Assembly: GCA_020444175.1 (NCBI GenBank)
Contig: JAHLLM010000044.1
Span: forward strand, 1-45,106
Reading direction: 5' to 3'
Source of the DNA: Desulfobulbaceae bacterium
Lineage (GTDB): Bacteria > Desulfobacterota > Desulfobulbia > Desulfobulbales > SURF-16
Length of the DNA stretch: 45,106 nt
Notes under the pieces: model-generated
The model's database searches: none
What the model was told of the DNA's origin: nothing
Seen by the model: the letters and a program-made list of their open reading frames with translations, nothing else
Shown here: positions 1 through 7,693 of the stretch, one piece after another
How positions within the stretch are numbered: position 1 is the stretch's first letter
How the letters are laid out: each line of letters opens with the position of its first letter
Program-made: the position numbers and the translations under genes

Positions 1-44
1 GTTGGAATTTGTCTAAATTGGCCTTGACGGAACAACTCAGAAGT

Positions 45-116
45 CTATTCAGCTGTGCCTTAGATTTGGACAAGCAGGCCTGATCGTTCAAAGATGAGGT
101 GCAGCTGAATAGTTAC
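45..116. repeat. Dispersed repeat family A, half copy with inverted ends
   Basis: The ends CTATTCAGCTG and CAGCTGAATAG are inverted repeats, so the 72-nt unit can fold into a hairpin or act as a MITE-like element. The same 72 nt, interrupted by 57 extra bases, recurs at 23584-23712. This copy lacks the GAGGGCTCG...CCAGGCCGTAAC half found in other copies. It ends 1 nt before the stop codon of the downstream minus-strand activator gene. Bases 1-44 show nothing recognisable. Confidence 0.75.
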
Positions 117-117
117 G

Positions 118-1533
118 TTATTTTTTGTAGTCCTCTTTTCTGATACCAAACCGTTTCATCTTGTTGTACAGGGCTCTTGAATGTATTCCAGCTATAACGG
201 CAGCTTCTCCGATGCGTCCTTTTGTTTCCCCCAGCACCATTTGAATGTACTCTTTTTCCACCTGATCAACAACTTCCCTGCGAACCTCTGGAAGTGTTTT
301 CCCTTTCCAAAGACTCGTTTCCGTCTTGCCTGTTTCAGCAGTCTGGGGAAGAAATCCGTTTTCCCTATGAAATACGCTCGGTAAATCCTGCAGGCTTATT
401 TCTTTTGTTTTACAGATCAGCATGGCACGTTCAATAACGTTCATAAGCTCCCTGATATTACCAGGCCAGTCATAGTTATACAAAGCCTGCAGAGTCTGGT
501 CGGTAATGAGAACAATGTCCTTTGCTATCTTATACCTGTAGTAATTGATAAAACGCCGGGTAAGATTGGGTATGTCTTCACGTCGCTTGCGAAGGGGAGG
601 GATGGTCAAGGTCATAACGCTGAGCCTGTAAAAGAGATCCTTCCGGAAATTCCCCAGCTCTATCTCATTTTCAAGATCACGATTCGAGGCGGCAATAACC
701 CGGACATCAACCCATATGGATTTGTCTCCGCCAACCGGCCTGATCTCGTAATCCTGCAGAACCCGCAATAGTTTTGTCTGCAGATGCAAGGGCATTTCTC
801 CGATCTCATCAAGGAAAATAGTTCCACCATGGGCTTGTTCAAAAGCTCCTCTTCTGGAACGTGTGGCACCTGTAAAAGCGCCCCGGGAATGGCCGAATAA
901 TTCACTTTCCAGCAACTGTTCCGGAAGCGCCGCCATGTTTAACGCAATAAAGGGGCCGCCTGCCCGCGCGCTCTCCGCATGAATTGCCTTGGCCAGGTGT
1001 TCCTTGCCGACCCCGGTTTCTCCGAGAATGAGCAGGACAGAATCGCTGGGTGCAACCTGATGAACTTCATTAATAAATATCTGCATTGATTCACTGCTGG
1101 AAATAAAGTCAGAAAGATGCGGCTGCTTGTATCGTTTTCTGTCCAGCAGATCGAGCTTGACGAGTTGCAGCCGTGAATCGATCGTTGATTCTATTGCTTC
1201 AACAAGGCTTGTCAGTGAAACACCTGAATAGAGAACAACGTCGGCTCCAGCTGCCATTAATTTTGCATGTTCCTCCGATGAGTCAAAATCATGGATGATG
1301 ACTGTTGTCGGTGCCTCAGGAAGATTATTGAGTACTGCGATGCTCGAATCTACAGGTGGAGGGATAAGGGATTCGCTGATAACAATGATATCGGCGCAAC
1401 TCTGCACCACATGCTGCCAGGGATGAGCAATCCGGCCGCAGCATTCAATCTGAGTTTTGGTCGCCACCAGGCTTTCTTCAAGATGGTCCTGCAGTTCCTT
1501 GTTGTCAATTGAGATAACCAGCCGTGACAGCAT
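118..1533 (-). CDS. Sigma-54-dependent transcriptional activator with pseudo-receiver domain
   Basis: 471-aa NtrC-family enhancer-binding protein that would use ATP hydrolysis to open sigma-54 promoters. From the ATG at 1533: receiver-like domain about 1-120; AAA+ domain with Walker A GETGVGKE (171-178), the sigma-54-contacting GAFTGA loop (218-223) and Walker B ending LDEIGE (241-246); Fis-type HTH at the C-terminus (about 425-465). The usual phospho-acceptor Asp of the receiver appears replaced by Ser53 (context DIIVISESLIPPP), so control by phosphorylation is doubtful. I chose ATG 1533 because GGAGGGG lies just upstream; an in-frame TTG at 1551 is less likely. No partner kinase is adjacent. 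It is divergent from the sigma-54 promoter at 2250 and is the obvious candidate activator for that operon (inference). Confidence 0.93.
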   Translation of the reverse strand: MLSRLVISIDNKELQDHLEESLVATKTQIECCGRIAHPWQHVVQSCADIIVISESLIPPPVDSSIAVLNNLPEAPTTVIIHDFDSSEEHAKLMAAGADVVLYSGVSLTSLVEAIESTIDSRLQLVKLDLLDRKRYKQPHLSDFISSSESMQIFINEVHQVAPSDSVLLILGETGVGKEHLAKAIHAESARAGGPFIALNMAALPEQLLESELFGHSRGAFTGATRSRRGAFEQAHGGTIFLDEIGEMPLHLQTKLLRVLQDYEIRPVGGDKSIWVDVRVIAASNRDLENEIELGNFRKDLFYRLSVMTLTIPPLRKRREDIPNLTRRFINYYRYKIAKDIVLITDQTLQALYNYDWPGNIRELMNVIERAMLICKTKEISLQDLPSVFHRENGFLPQTAETGKTETSLWKGKTLPEVRREVVDQVEKEYIQMVLGETKGRIGEAAVIAGIHSRALYNKMKRFGIRKEDYKK

Positions 1534-1562
1534 ACATTCCCCTCCGAACAATAATAAGAAAT

Positions 1563-1704
1563 TTTGCCTCTATACAATTCTCAGTAGCCAACCTCTAGAC
1601 TCCCGCCTCCGCGGGAGTGACGGCGGGCTTGGTTATGTCATTCCCGCGGAGGCGGGAGTCTAGTATTGGAAACTTGACGACAGGAAAGTGGCAATTTTTA
1701 ACTG
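1563..1704. repeat. Dispersed repeat family B, copy 1 (142 bp)
   Basis: Nearly identical to 35133-35274 at constant offset, from TTTGCCTCTATACAATTC to CAATTTTTAACTG. It contains long inverted arms, CTAGACTCCCGCCTCCGCGG and its complement (1595-1663), around a GC-rich loop. Both copies lie just outside a gene: this one upstream of the activator start, the other immediately after the recJ stop codon. There is no coding potential. It looks like a non-autonomous palindromic intergenic element. Confidence 0.85.
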
Positions 1705-2249
1705 CGAATTGTTTATAACCATATAAGAAATTAATTTCCTTTTTTTATCATAAAGCATTAACTGCCGCCTTATAAAAAGAAATTTAATTCTTGTTTTTAA
1801 CTATCTATTTTAAATTATGATTACCACTCATCTTCAGCCTTTTTATAGGTCATTCCCGCGAAAGCGGGAATCCAGGAGGACTAGCCAACTACTCCGGATT
1901 CCCGCTTTCGCGGGAATGACTTTTGTGTAGACAGTATTTTTTTTGAATTATTAATGCATTACAGTATCTGCTGCAAGACTGGCTGAGTTTCAGTGGTAAT
2001 CACATTTTAAATAGTCGTTTTGCTCAATTACATCGAATAAACAGGATATTATGAATTGTTCTTGCCTTCCTTTCTTATCATTTGCAGTGTTTATTTAAAA
2101 GTTTATTGAGGCATGCTTCTGCTGGTGATTAAAATCAGTATTTTAATTCTCGTTTTTTGGGAATTATTGTCATGCCAGATTTGATATTTTGAAATAATAC
2201 ATTAATGAATTCAGCAAGTTATCATTTGAAATGAACGATTTTTCTGAAA
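1705..2249. other. AT-rich intergenic region upstream of the sigma-54 promoter
   Basis: No gene seen. It holds the palindrome at 1849-1920 and otherwise AT-rich sequence. This is where enhancer (UAS) sites for the sigma-54 operon and the activator's own promoter would be expected. I looked for an obvious dyad typical of NtrC-family binding sites and could not pick one out with confidence. Confidence 0.5.
1849..1920. repeat. Palindromic intergenic repeat family C
   Basis: Near-perfect inverted repeat: GTCATTCCCGCGAAAGCGGG on the left and its complement on the right, about 25 bp per arm, around an unrelated centre. Each arm is itself a small hairpin (CCCGC GAAA GCGGG). Elements of this look are common in proteobacterial intergenic DNA. 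Transcribed, it would form a very stable stem. Confidence 0.8.
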
Positions 2250-2265
2250 TGGCACTGGTGTTGCT
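2250..2265 (+). promoter_or_regulatory. Sigma-54 (-24/-12) promoter
   Basis: TGGCAC-TGGTG-TTGCT matches the sigma-54 consensus TGGCAC-N5-TTGCW at every specified position. The predicted transcript start is about 2276, leaving a leader of roughly 125 nt that contains a dispersed repeat. It faces the peptide/speD-like operon and lies about 0.7 kb from a divergent sigma-54 activator gene. I saw no comparable match elsewhere in the window on either strand. Confidence 0.85.
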
Positions 2266-2303
2266 AGATCATAATTGCCTTTCAGGAATAGTTATAAGAA
2301 AGG

Positions 2304-2386
2304 CAACTGTTCAGCTGTACAAATCTGGTGCACATCTGAACAGTTACAGTCTGGAGTTAAGGCCCGTTTCGGTCTTGGCTGAATCG
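2304..2386. repeat. Dispersed repeat family A, degenerate inverted copy in operon leader
   Basis: In reverse orientation this matches family A: CACATCTGAACAGTTAC, then CTGGAGTTAAGGCCC, then GGCTGAAT, aligning with 23541-23600. The left part forms a hairpin with arms AACTGTTCAG / CTGAACAGTT. It lies wholly between the sigma-54 promoter and the start of the small peptide gene, so it would be transcribed as 5' leader RNA. Confidence 0.65.
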
Positions 2387-2401
2387 TTAAGGAGAAAGAG
2401 T

Positions 2402-2569
2402 GTGAAAAAGGATAAACCTCAGAGTTTAAAGAACAGAAAGAACAAACAGGCAGGCATTGACAGTGATTATAATCACAATGATTTTTTCAACGATGATGAC
2501 GAGAAGTGGTCACGTTCCAAAAAGAAAAATAAACGAAATAAACCGGCCCATAAAAACTGGGAATATTAA
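2402..2569 (+). CDS. Small highly charged 55-aa protein, first gene of sigma-54 operon
   Basis: Family not recognised. The GTG start at 2402 is chosen because AAGGAGA stands 8 nt upstream, the best Shine-Dalgarno in the operon. Codons upstream of it in the same frame belong to the repeat-derived leader. The protein is very rich in Lys, Asn and Asp: a basic N-terminal third, an acidic middle (NDDDEKW), a basic KKKNKRNK stretch and a C-terminus ending NWEY. It has no signal peptide, membrane segment or Cys. It is 22 nt upstream of the speD-like gene. Possible roles are a peptide substrate or carrier for the ATP-grasp and acyltransferase enzymes, a polyamine- or nucleic-acid-binding protein, or a leader-type regulator. 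None is proven. Confidence 0.65.
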   Translation: MKKDKPQSLKNRKNKQAGIDSDYNHNDFFNDDDEKWSRSKKKNKRNKPAHKNWEY

Positions 2570-2591
2570 CCTCTACTGATCAGAGAAAACC

Positions 2592-3020
2592 ATGCAAAGT
2601 ATAGCGCAACAAATACCGGTAAGAAGCGGCCACGAAGGCCTGTTTGCTATGAATGAAGCAATTGCCCGGAACGCATGGGGCATAGCCTCGGCCATTGACA
2701 TTTACAACTGTGATTTTCACAAAATTCGAGACGCGGAGGTTATCCGTCGATTTGTTGTTGAGTTATGCGATCTCATTGAAATGAAACGTTTCGGGGAGAC
2801 CCAGGTCGTTCATTTTGGTGAAGATGAGCGTGTAGCGGGGTTTTCAATGGTCCAGCTCATCGAAACTTCATTGATTTCCGGACACTTTGCCAACCAGACC
2901 AATGCCGTGTACCTGGATGTCTTCAGTTGCAAACCTTACCTTCCGGAAACTGTCCAGGAATTTGCTCAAAGATATTTCGAGGGCACCCACAGCAATCTCA
3001 ATATCAGTTTGAGGCTTTAG
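2592..3020 (+). CDS. SpeD-like pyruvoyl-dependent decarboxylase (S-adenosylmethionine decarboxylase family)
   Basis: 142 aa, close to bacterial class 1B SpeD proenzymes, which self-cleave at an internal Ser to make a pyruvoyl cofactor. By hand alignment to the Thermotoga enzyme (numbering from memory), the self-processing and catalytic residues are kept: Ser93 (pyruvoyl Ser63), Ser85 (Ser55), His98 (His68) and Cys113 (Cys83, in DVFSC). The usual ESHLT.H.WPE motif has become TSLISGHFANQ, losing the Glu before the cleavage Ser, the following His and the Trp-Pro-Glu of the substrate pocket. The fold is therefore probably active on something other than, or besides, SAM. No spermidine synthase gene is nearby. 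The start has only a weak AGAGAA site, and the stop is 1 nt before the next ATG, suggesting coupling. Confidence 0.75.
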   Translation: MQSIAQQIPVRSGHEGLFAMNEAIARNAWGIASAIDIYNCDFHKIRDAEVIRRFVVELCDLIEMKRFGETQVVHFGEDERVAGFSMVQLIETSLISGHFANQTNAVYLDVFSCKPYLPETVQEFAQRYFEGTHSNLNISLRL

Positions 3021-3021
3021 C

Positions 3022-3990
3022 ATGTTGCGCGTACGAGTATGCGAAGACCTGGACGAGTGTGCGTATCTTTGGGGGCGAGTCTGGCCGCAGACATGTTTTT
3101 TTGATCTCTGGCCTGTCAGGGCAAGCTTTGCCACCTGTTTTAAACGACTGCCCTATTTTTTAATTGCTGATCAATCCGGAAAAATTGAAGGAATGATGGC
3201 CTTGAACTGGATTGAAGAAGAGCAGTATTTCGGCCATTTTCCCGGAGAAACCTATCATGGTCAAACATGGCTTGAGCAAAACAGGATTCCTGCGCGTTCT
3301 CCACAGGTTTTGAACATTCTTCTCGACAGTATGCCGGGGCCTGTACAATTGCGTTATCTTGCCGGTGAATCCGTCCTCATGGATGGTTCACCTTTGGCTG
3401 TGGACGAAATCGGATACCTCTTTTTGCCCCGTAATTACAACTTTTCCTTCCAAAACTACATGCAATCTTTTTCAGGTAAATCCAGGAAAAAACTGGCACG
3501 TGAATCAGCCGGCTTACAACATTTCGGGGTTACCTGGCGCTACAATCATTTCCCGGATGTGGATCAGCTGTTTCGGATGAATATGGCGAACTTCGGTGAG
3601 TGGTCTTATTTCAAGGATTCCAGGTTTCTGGCCTCATTTGAAAAACTGGTGCACTGGCTTTCGCAAAACAACATGCTGCGGGTAACAACCCTTTCACTTG
3701 GCGGTACTGTTGCGGCCATTGACATCGGGGCGCTTTGGAACAGATCATATACGGTGTTGGCCGGTGCCACCCATCCGGATTTTCCAGGGGTTGCGAAGAT
3801 GATCAATTTCCATCACATGGAATGGGGCTGCAGGCAAGGTCTTGAGATTGTAGATTTTTTGTGCGGTGATTTCGGTTGGAAGAAACGTTTCCATTTAACA
3901 AGCCGCCCCCTCTACAAAATAGACCGTCAGGCCGAGTGGAATGTTTTCCCGGAATTTACTGTCCCTTCGCTCTACGCCAATGCACAGTAA
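3022..3990 (+). CDS. GNAT/FemAB-like acyltransferase (CelD/BcsL-type)
   Basis: 322-aa cytoplasmic protein with the features of the CelD/BcsL acetyltransferase group (a double GNAT/FemAB-type fold). There is an N-terminal GNAT-like half (about 1-150), a basic FSGKSRKKLARE helix (about 151-165) that resembles the 'kt.R...R' turn of this group, and a C-terminal half with L..GG.VAA and the family-like DFLCGDFGWKKRF block near 285-297. Such enzymes move an acyl or aminoacyl group to an amine. It starts 1 nt after the speD-like stop and overlaps the ATP-grasp gene by 11 nt, so it belongs to the same pathway. The donor and acceptor cannot be read from sequence. Confidence 0.72.
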   Translation: MLRVRVCEDLDECAYLWGRVWPQTCFFDLWPVRASFATCFKRLPYFLIADQSGKIEGMMALNWIEEEQYFGHFPGETYHGQTWLEQNRIPARSPQVLNILLDSMPGPVQLRYLAGESVLMDGSPLAVDEIGYLFLPRNYNFSFQNYMQSFSGKSRKKLARESAGLQHFGVTWRYNHFPDVDQLFRMNMANFGEWSYFKDSRFLASFEKLVHWLSQNNMLRVTTLSLGGTVAAIDIGALWNRSYTVLAGATHPDFPGVAKMINFHHMEWGCRQGLEIVDFLCGDFGWKKRFHLTSRPLYKIDRQAEWNVFPEFTVPSLYANAQ

Positions 3991-5248
3991 AGACAAAGTT
4001 CTCGTGGTTGGCACCACTGCAGACTACATCCACTGGATCCGGCAGGCCAATCCCGGCAGGGCGATTTTTTTGACGGCCCCTGAAATCAGACATCCGGCCA
4101 ATGAGGCGAATCCTCATCCGGTTGAAGAAATACTTTGCGACCTTGAAGAACCTTCCCATGCGCTGCATGAATTGATCAATCATCTGCAGAACTGGGATCT
4201 CACCGTAAACGGCATTGCCTGCTTTGACTGTGAATCCCTGGAGCTGGCAGCATATCTTGCCATGGAACTGAATCTGCCTTATCCTTCGGTTGAAAGCATC
4301 CGTCTCTGCCGTGACAAATTCGTCACCAAAACAATCTGGCGGAAAAATCAGATTCCCTGTCCCCGCGTCAAACTCGTACAATCTGCCGGCGATGTATCTG
4401 ATTTTCTCATGGAGCTTGACGCACCCTGTGTTTTAAAGCCTGTAACAGGCAGCGGCAGCGAGCTTGTTTTCCGCTGCTCAACCCGGAAGGATTGCGACCA
4501 GGGAACCCGGCTCATACTTAAAGAGTTAAAAAACAGAAAATCGGATCGACTCTACAGAAGTATGACAACATGGTTTGTGGTTGAAGAATGTCTCAGGGGC
4601 GACGAATTCAGCTGTGATTTTTTTATCAGGAATAATTCTGTTCGGATTATTCGACTGACAAAAAAAATAAAGGACCCGGATAAGCCGTTTGGAACCATCT
4701 CCGCATATATGCTTTCCGACTGCAAAACAGAAGGACTGGACAAGAATGCACTTGAGCGTATTCTCTGCAGGGCTGCAGGAGCTTTAGGTGTTTCCGAAGC
4801 AATATGCATGGTTGATTTTATTGCTTGCGGCGGAGAGATTTCCTTGCTTGAGATGACGCCTCGACCCGGTGGAGATTGTCTGCCCTTTCTTTTAAAGCAA
4901 TCCATGGCGCTGGATATTTTAACGTACACCCTTGATTTTGCGCAGCGGAAAAAGTCAAGTCTGCCCAAAAGCAACGGCAGGTATGCTGCGCTTCGTTTCC
5001 ATGCAAATTGTCCCGGGAAAATAACAAAAATTAACGACAATCTGTTGCAACAGGATTCCCGTGTCATTGAAATCCACCGACTCAGGCAACCGGGACATCA
5101 TGTCACCATGCCTCCCCACGATTATGAGTCGTGGTACCTGGGGCACGTTATCTTTAAACCGTTTCCGGACATCGATCTGGATGTTCAAACCAGGGAACTC
5201 AGTCAAAGTTTAAACGTGGTAATGGAAAATGACGGCCACTCTTTTTAG
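3980..5248 (+). CDS. ATP-grasp domain ligase
   Basis: 422 aa from ATG 3980, which overlaps the end of the preceding gene by 11 nt; an in-frame ATG at 3941 would give a longer overlap and is less likely. Layout: N-terminal Rossmann-like domain (KVLVVG near residue 6), ATP-grasp start RDKFVTKTIWRKNQIPCPR, nucleotide-binding CVLKPVTGSGSELVF, VVEECLRGDEFSCDFF, and metal-binding LLEMTPRPGGDCLP near residue 300. ATP-grasp enzymes activate a carboxylate as acyl phosphate and join it to an amine or thiol. This family includes amino-acid and peptide ligases. In context it could join an amino acid or polyamine to a small molecule or to the 55-aa peptide (inference). Confidence 0.85.
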   Translation: MHSKDKVLVVGTTADYIHWIRQANPGRAIFLTAPEIRHPANEANPHPVEEILCDLEEPSHALHELINHLQNWDLTVNGIACFDCESLELAAYLAMELNLPYPSVESIRLCRDKFVTKTIWRKNQIPCPRVKLVQSAGDVSDFLMELDAPCVLKPVTGSGSELVFRCSTRKDCDQGTRLILKELKNRKSDRLYRSMTTWFVVEECLRGDEFSCDFFIRNNSVRIIRLTKKIKDPDKPFGTISAYMLSDCKTEGLDKNALERILCRAAGALGVSEAICMVDFIACGGEISLLEMTPRPGGDCLPFLLKQSMALDILTYTLDFAQRKKSSLPKSNGRYAALRFHANCPGKITKINDNLLQQDSRVIEIHRLRQPGHHVTMPPHDYESWYLGHVIFKPFPDIDLDVQTRELSQSLNVVMENDGHSF

Positions 5249-6599
5249 TATACGCTCGCAGTCCGGAGATATTCGATCATTTCTTAATCAAAACAATCCC
5301 CTCATGCCGGAGGAAGAGTTGCAGGCTTTTGTAAAGCAGTTTTTCAGGGAGAAGTCGCGCTATACAGCCTGCCTTGATCAGCACCGGACGCCGCTTTATC
5401 TAATTGACCCGGATGTTTTGAAAAAAAAATCCAGACTATTCCAGGAGGCTTTTGGCAAAGAGCTCGGCAACGTGTCCTTTTATTATGCCGTGAAGAGCAA
5501 CAACCATCCTGATGTTGCACGAATCCTTCTGCAGACGGGGGTAGGGCTTGATGTTTCAAGCGGGATGGAGCTGGAGATGGCGGTGAGTCTCAATGCCCCT
5601 GATGTTGTTTTCAGCGGGCCAGGCAAAACTGATGAGGAATTGAAGCTTGCGGTTGAAGAAGCTGATCGCCTTGTTGTCTTGATTGACAGCTTTAGCGAAC
5701 TGTCCCGGTTGCAAAAAATAGCCGCTTCCCAAAAGAAAATGGTCCGGATCGGTGTCCGGCTGAGCACAAACCCAACTGGGCTTTGGCGTAAATTCGGCAT
5801 ACTTGTCGAAGAGCTGCCACAATTCCTGCAGAAGGCATGCGACTGCCGAAACTTACGGTTTCAAGGTCTGCAGTTTCATTCAAGCTGGAACCTGACACCA
5901 GATGCCCAGGTTGATTTCTTAGAGTCACTTGGACGAATAATAGCCCAGTTGCCGCAACAAATCCAAAGACAGATACAGTTTGTTGATATTGGCGGCGGAT
6001 TCTGGCCGCCCCAGGGAGAATGGCTCCAGGAAGCCGGTACCCAGGCCGGCATCAGAAGAATGGCTCTTGGCCTGCATCCGGGGAAAAACAAAAAACATTA
6101 CAGACTGCCCGCCCTTCCTATTGAAGAATTTGCCAGGCATATCAGTCTGGCGGTGAAAAAACACATATTCCCACATGCTCCTTTGTGTCGAATCTGTTGT
6201 GAACCCGGGCGCTGGCTCTGCAATGACGCCATGCATATCCTGCTCTCGGTTGTGGATAAAAAAGGGGAGGATCTGGTTATTACTGATGGAGGAACCAATG
6301 CCGTGGGGTGGGAACGTTTTGAAACGGATTACTTTCCTGTTCTCAATTTCAGCCGACCGGCCCTGACGGAAAAAAACTGCCATATCCTCGGTTCACTCTG
6401 CACTCCCCATGATATCTGGGGATATAACTACTGGGGAGAGGATATTCAACCCGGCGACATCCTGATGATTCCGACCCAGGGGGCCTATACCTACAGCCTC
6501 CGCCAAAATTTTATAAAGCCTTTACCCGAGGTGTTTGTACTTGAAGAAGGGGCAAGGGTAGGGAGCAGCATAACTAAACAACTCTTCTCAAATCAGTAA
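5229..6599 (+). CDS. PLP-dependent decarboxylase, diaminopimelate/ornithine decarboxylase-like (alanine racemase fold)
   Basis: 456 aa, slightly long for LysA because of an extra ~50-residue N-terminus. Fold-type III decarboxylase marks: PLP-binding Lys in YYAVKSNNHP (about residue 87), FHSSWN where LysA has its His-x-Gly-Ser stretch, the glycine loop VDIGGGF, phosphate-binding CCEPGRW, the inter-subunit active-site Cys in GSLCTPHD and GAYTYS near the C-terminus. LysA acts on meso-diaminopimelate; close relatives use ornithine, arginine or carboxynorspermidine. The LysA 'CESGD'-like motif is changed to CTPHD, so substrate specificity is open. The start overlaps the ATP-grasp gene by 20 nt with TGGAAA upstream. 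Last gene of the sigma-54 operon; its 3' end overlaps the convergent mscS gene by 26 bp. Confidence 0.88.
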   Translation: MTATLFSIRSQSGDIRSFLNQNNPLMPEEELQAFVKQFFREKSRYTACLDQHRTPLYLIDPDVLKKKSRLFQEAFGKELGNVSFYYAVKSNNHPDVARILLQTGVGLDVSSGMELEMAVSLNAPDVVFSGPGKTDEELKLAVEEADRLVVLIDSFSELSRLQKIAASQKKMVRIGVRLSTNPTGLWRKFGILVEELPQFLQKACDCRNLRFQGLQFHSSWNLTPDAQVDFLESLGRIIAQLPQQIQRQIQFVDIGGGFWPPQGEWLQEAGTQAGIRRMALGLHPGKNKKHYRLPALPIEEFARHISLAVKKHIFPHAPLCRICCEPGRWLCNDAMHILLSVVDKKGEDLVITDGGTNAVGWERFETDYFPVLNFSRPALTEKNCHILGSLCTPHDIWGYNYWGEDIQPGDILMIPTQGAYTYSLRQNFIKPLPEVFVLEEGARVGSSITKQLFSNQ

Positions 6600-7467
6600 T
6601 AGCCTCAGTTACCGGAGGGTCCAGATGGACATCGAGTTGAGGAAAGGCAATCGTTATATTGGCGTCTTTAAAAGCAAACCATATTTCCTTGCGCAAATCG
6701 GACATGTATATGCGCTGCATCCATGGGTTGTCAATACTGACATAGACGCCGAAATCCACTGATGAATTGCCAAAGTCCTGCATCAGAATTCTCGGTTCGG
6801 GGTCCGGCAATCGCCATGGGATATCTCTTGCTGTTTGCTCCAGTACATCTATTACCTTTTTCATATCAGAGCCATACGTTACACCGACAACCACCCCGAG
6901 ACGAAATTCATTGTCACGCAGGGTATAATTTTTAACAGTGGATTGGGAGAAGATAGAGTTCGGCATAATAAGTTCTTCCTCTTTCCAGGTTCTGACCACG
7001 GTTGTTCTGATTCGCATGTCGATTACTTTTACAACCGTTCCTTCCACCTCGAGAATATCACCAGGTTTTATCGTTCTTTCCAGGAGAAGGAGAACGCCGG
7101 ATACAAAATTCTGAACCACATTCTGCATTGCAAATCCGATGGCAATCGCAAATACCGCACCAGCCGCAAAAAGTGCACTTAAATTGATGCCGATGGTCTG
7201 CAGGCCTATGCCGAAACCAACAAGGACAATAGTGTAATGCATGAGACGCAGCAAGGCTTCCAGTGTTCCTTCCCGTATGTCGAACCTGTGGGAAAGACCT
7301 TTTTTAAGACCGCGTTGCAAAACAAATGACACCCCGACGGTGCAGATGACTATGACGATAAAAACAGTAAGGGAAAACAGAGTCACTTCGGTGCCGGATA
7401 TTGCAAACAAGGGAGTTGTAAAGAATTTTGCAACTTGTGGTGAAATTTCATTTATATTTATATTCAA
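6574..7467 (-). CDS. MscS-family mechanosensitive ion channel
   Basis: Small-conductance mechanosensitive channel, about 297 aa, which would open under membrane tension to release solutes on osmotic downshift. It has an N-terminal hydrophobic helix (TLFSLTVFIVIVICTVGVSF), a second helix, the glycine/alanine-rich pore helix region AVFAIAIGFAMQNVVQNFV, then the beta domain (PGDILEVEG.VV.VIDMRIR). The start is uncertain: TTG 7467 has GAGGA just upstream, while TTG 7512 would add 15 residues without a Shine-Dalgarno. No ATG is available in frame. It converges on, and overlaps by 26 bp, the decarboxylase gene. Confidence 0.88.
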   Translation of the reverse strand: MNININEISPQVAKFFTTPLFAISGTEVTLFSLTVFIVIVICTVGVSFVLQRGLKKGLSHRFDIREGTLEALLRLMHYTIVLVGFGIGLQTIGINLSALFAAGAVFAIAIGFAMQNVVQNFVSGVLLLLERTIKPGDILEVEGTVVKVIDMRIRTTVVRTWKEEELIMPNSIFSQSTVKNYTLRDNEFRLGVVVGVTYGSDMKKVIDVLEQTARDIPWRLPDPEPRILMQDFGNSSVDFGVYVSIDNPWMQRIYMSDLRKEIWFAFKDANITIAFPQLDVHLDPPVTEAITDLRRVV

Positions 7468-7693
7468 GGGGTCCTCGGTGTGGATATTTTGTTGAAATTG
7501 TTTAACAAGCAAATAAATGACTTTTCATCTGCGGCAAGAGTAACGAGATTTATACAAGGTAACTGGGCAACGTGCGAAGCGAGGCGTGGTATCGTTGCAC
7601 GACATATTCAGTTCCTATAACTTGTTATTCTAGTAAAAAACCATCATAAATAACAGTGGACGTTTATAAAAATGGAGAGGAACGGGCAACTCT

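Noticed and set aside
1849-1920. Enhancer site for the sigma-54 activator
   Set aside because: The long perfect arms match a dispersed intergenic palindrome type rather than a short activator dyad.
2231-2401. N-terminal extension of the 55-aa peptide frame back to ATG 2231
   Set aside because: The region contains the sigma-54 promoter and a dispersed repeat, so it lies upstream of or within the leader. The good Shine-Dalgarno is at GTG 2402.
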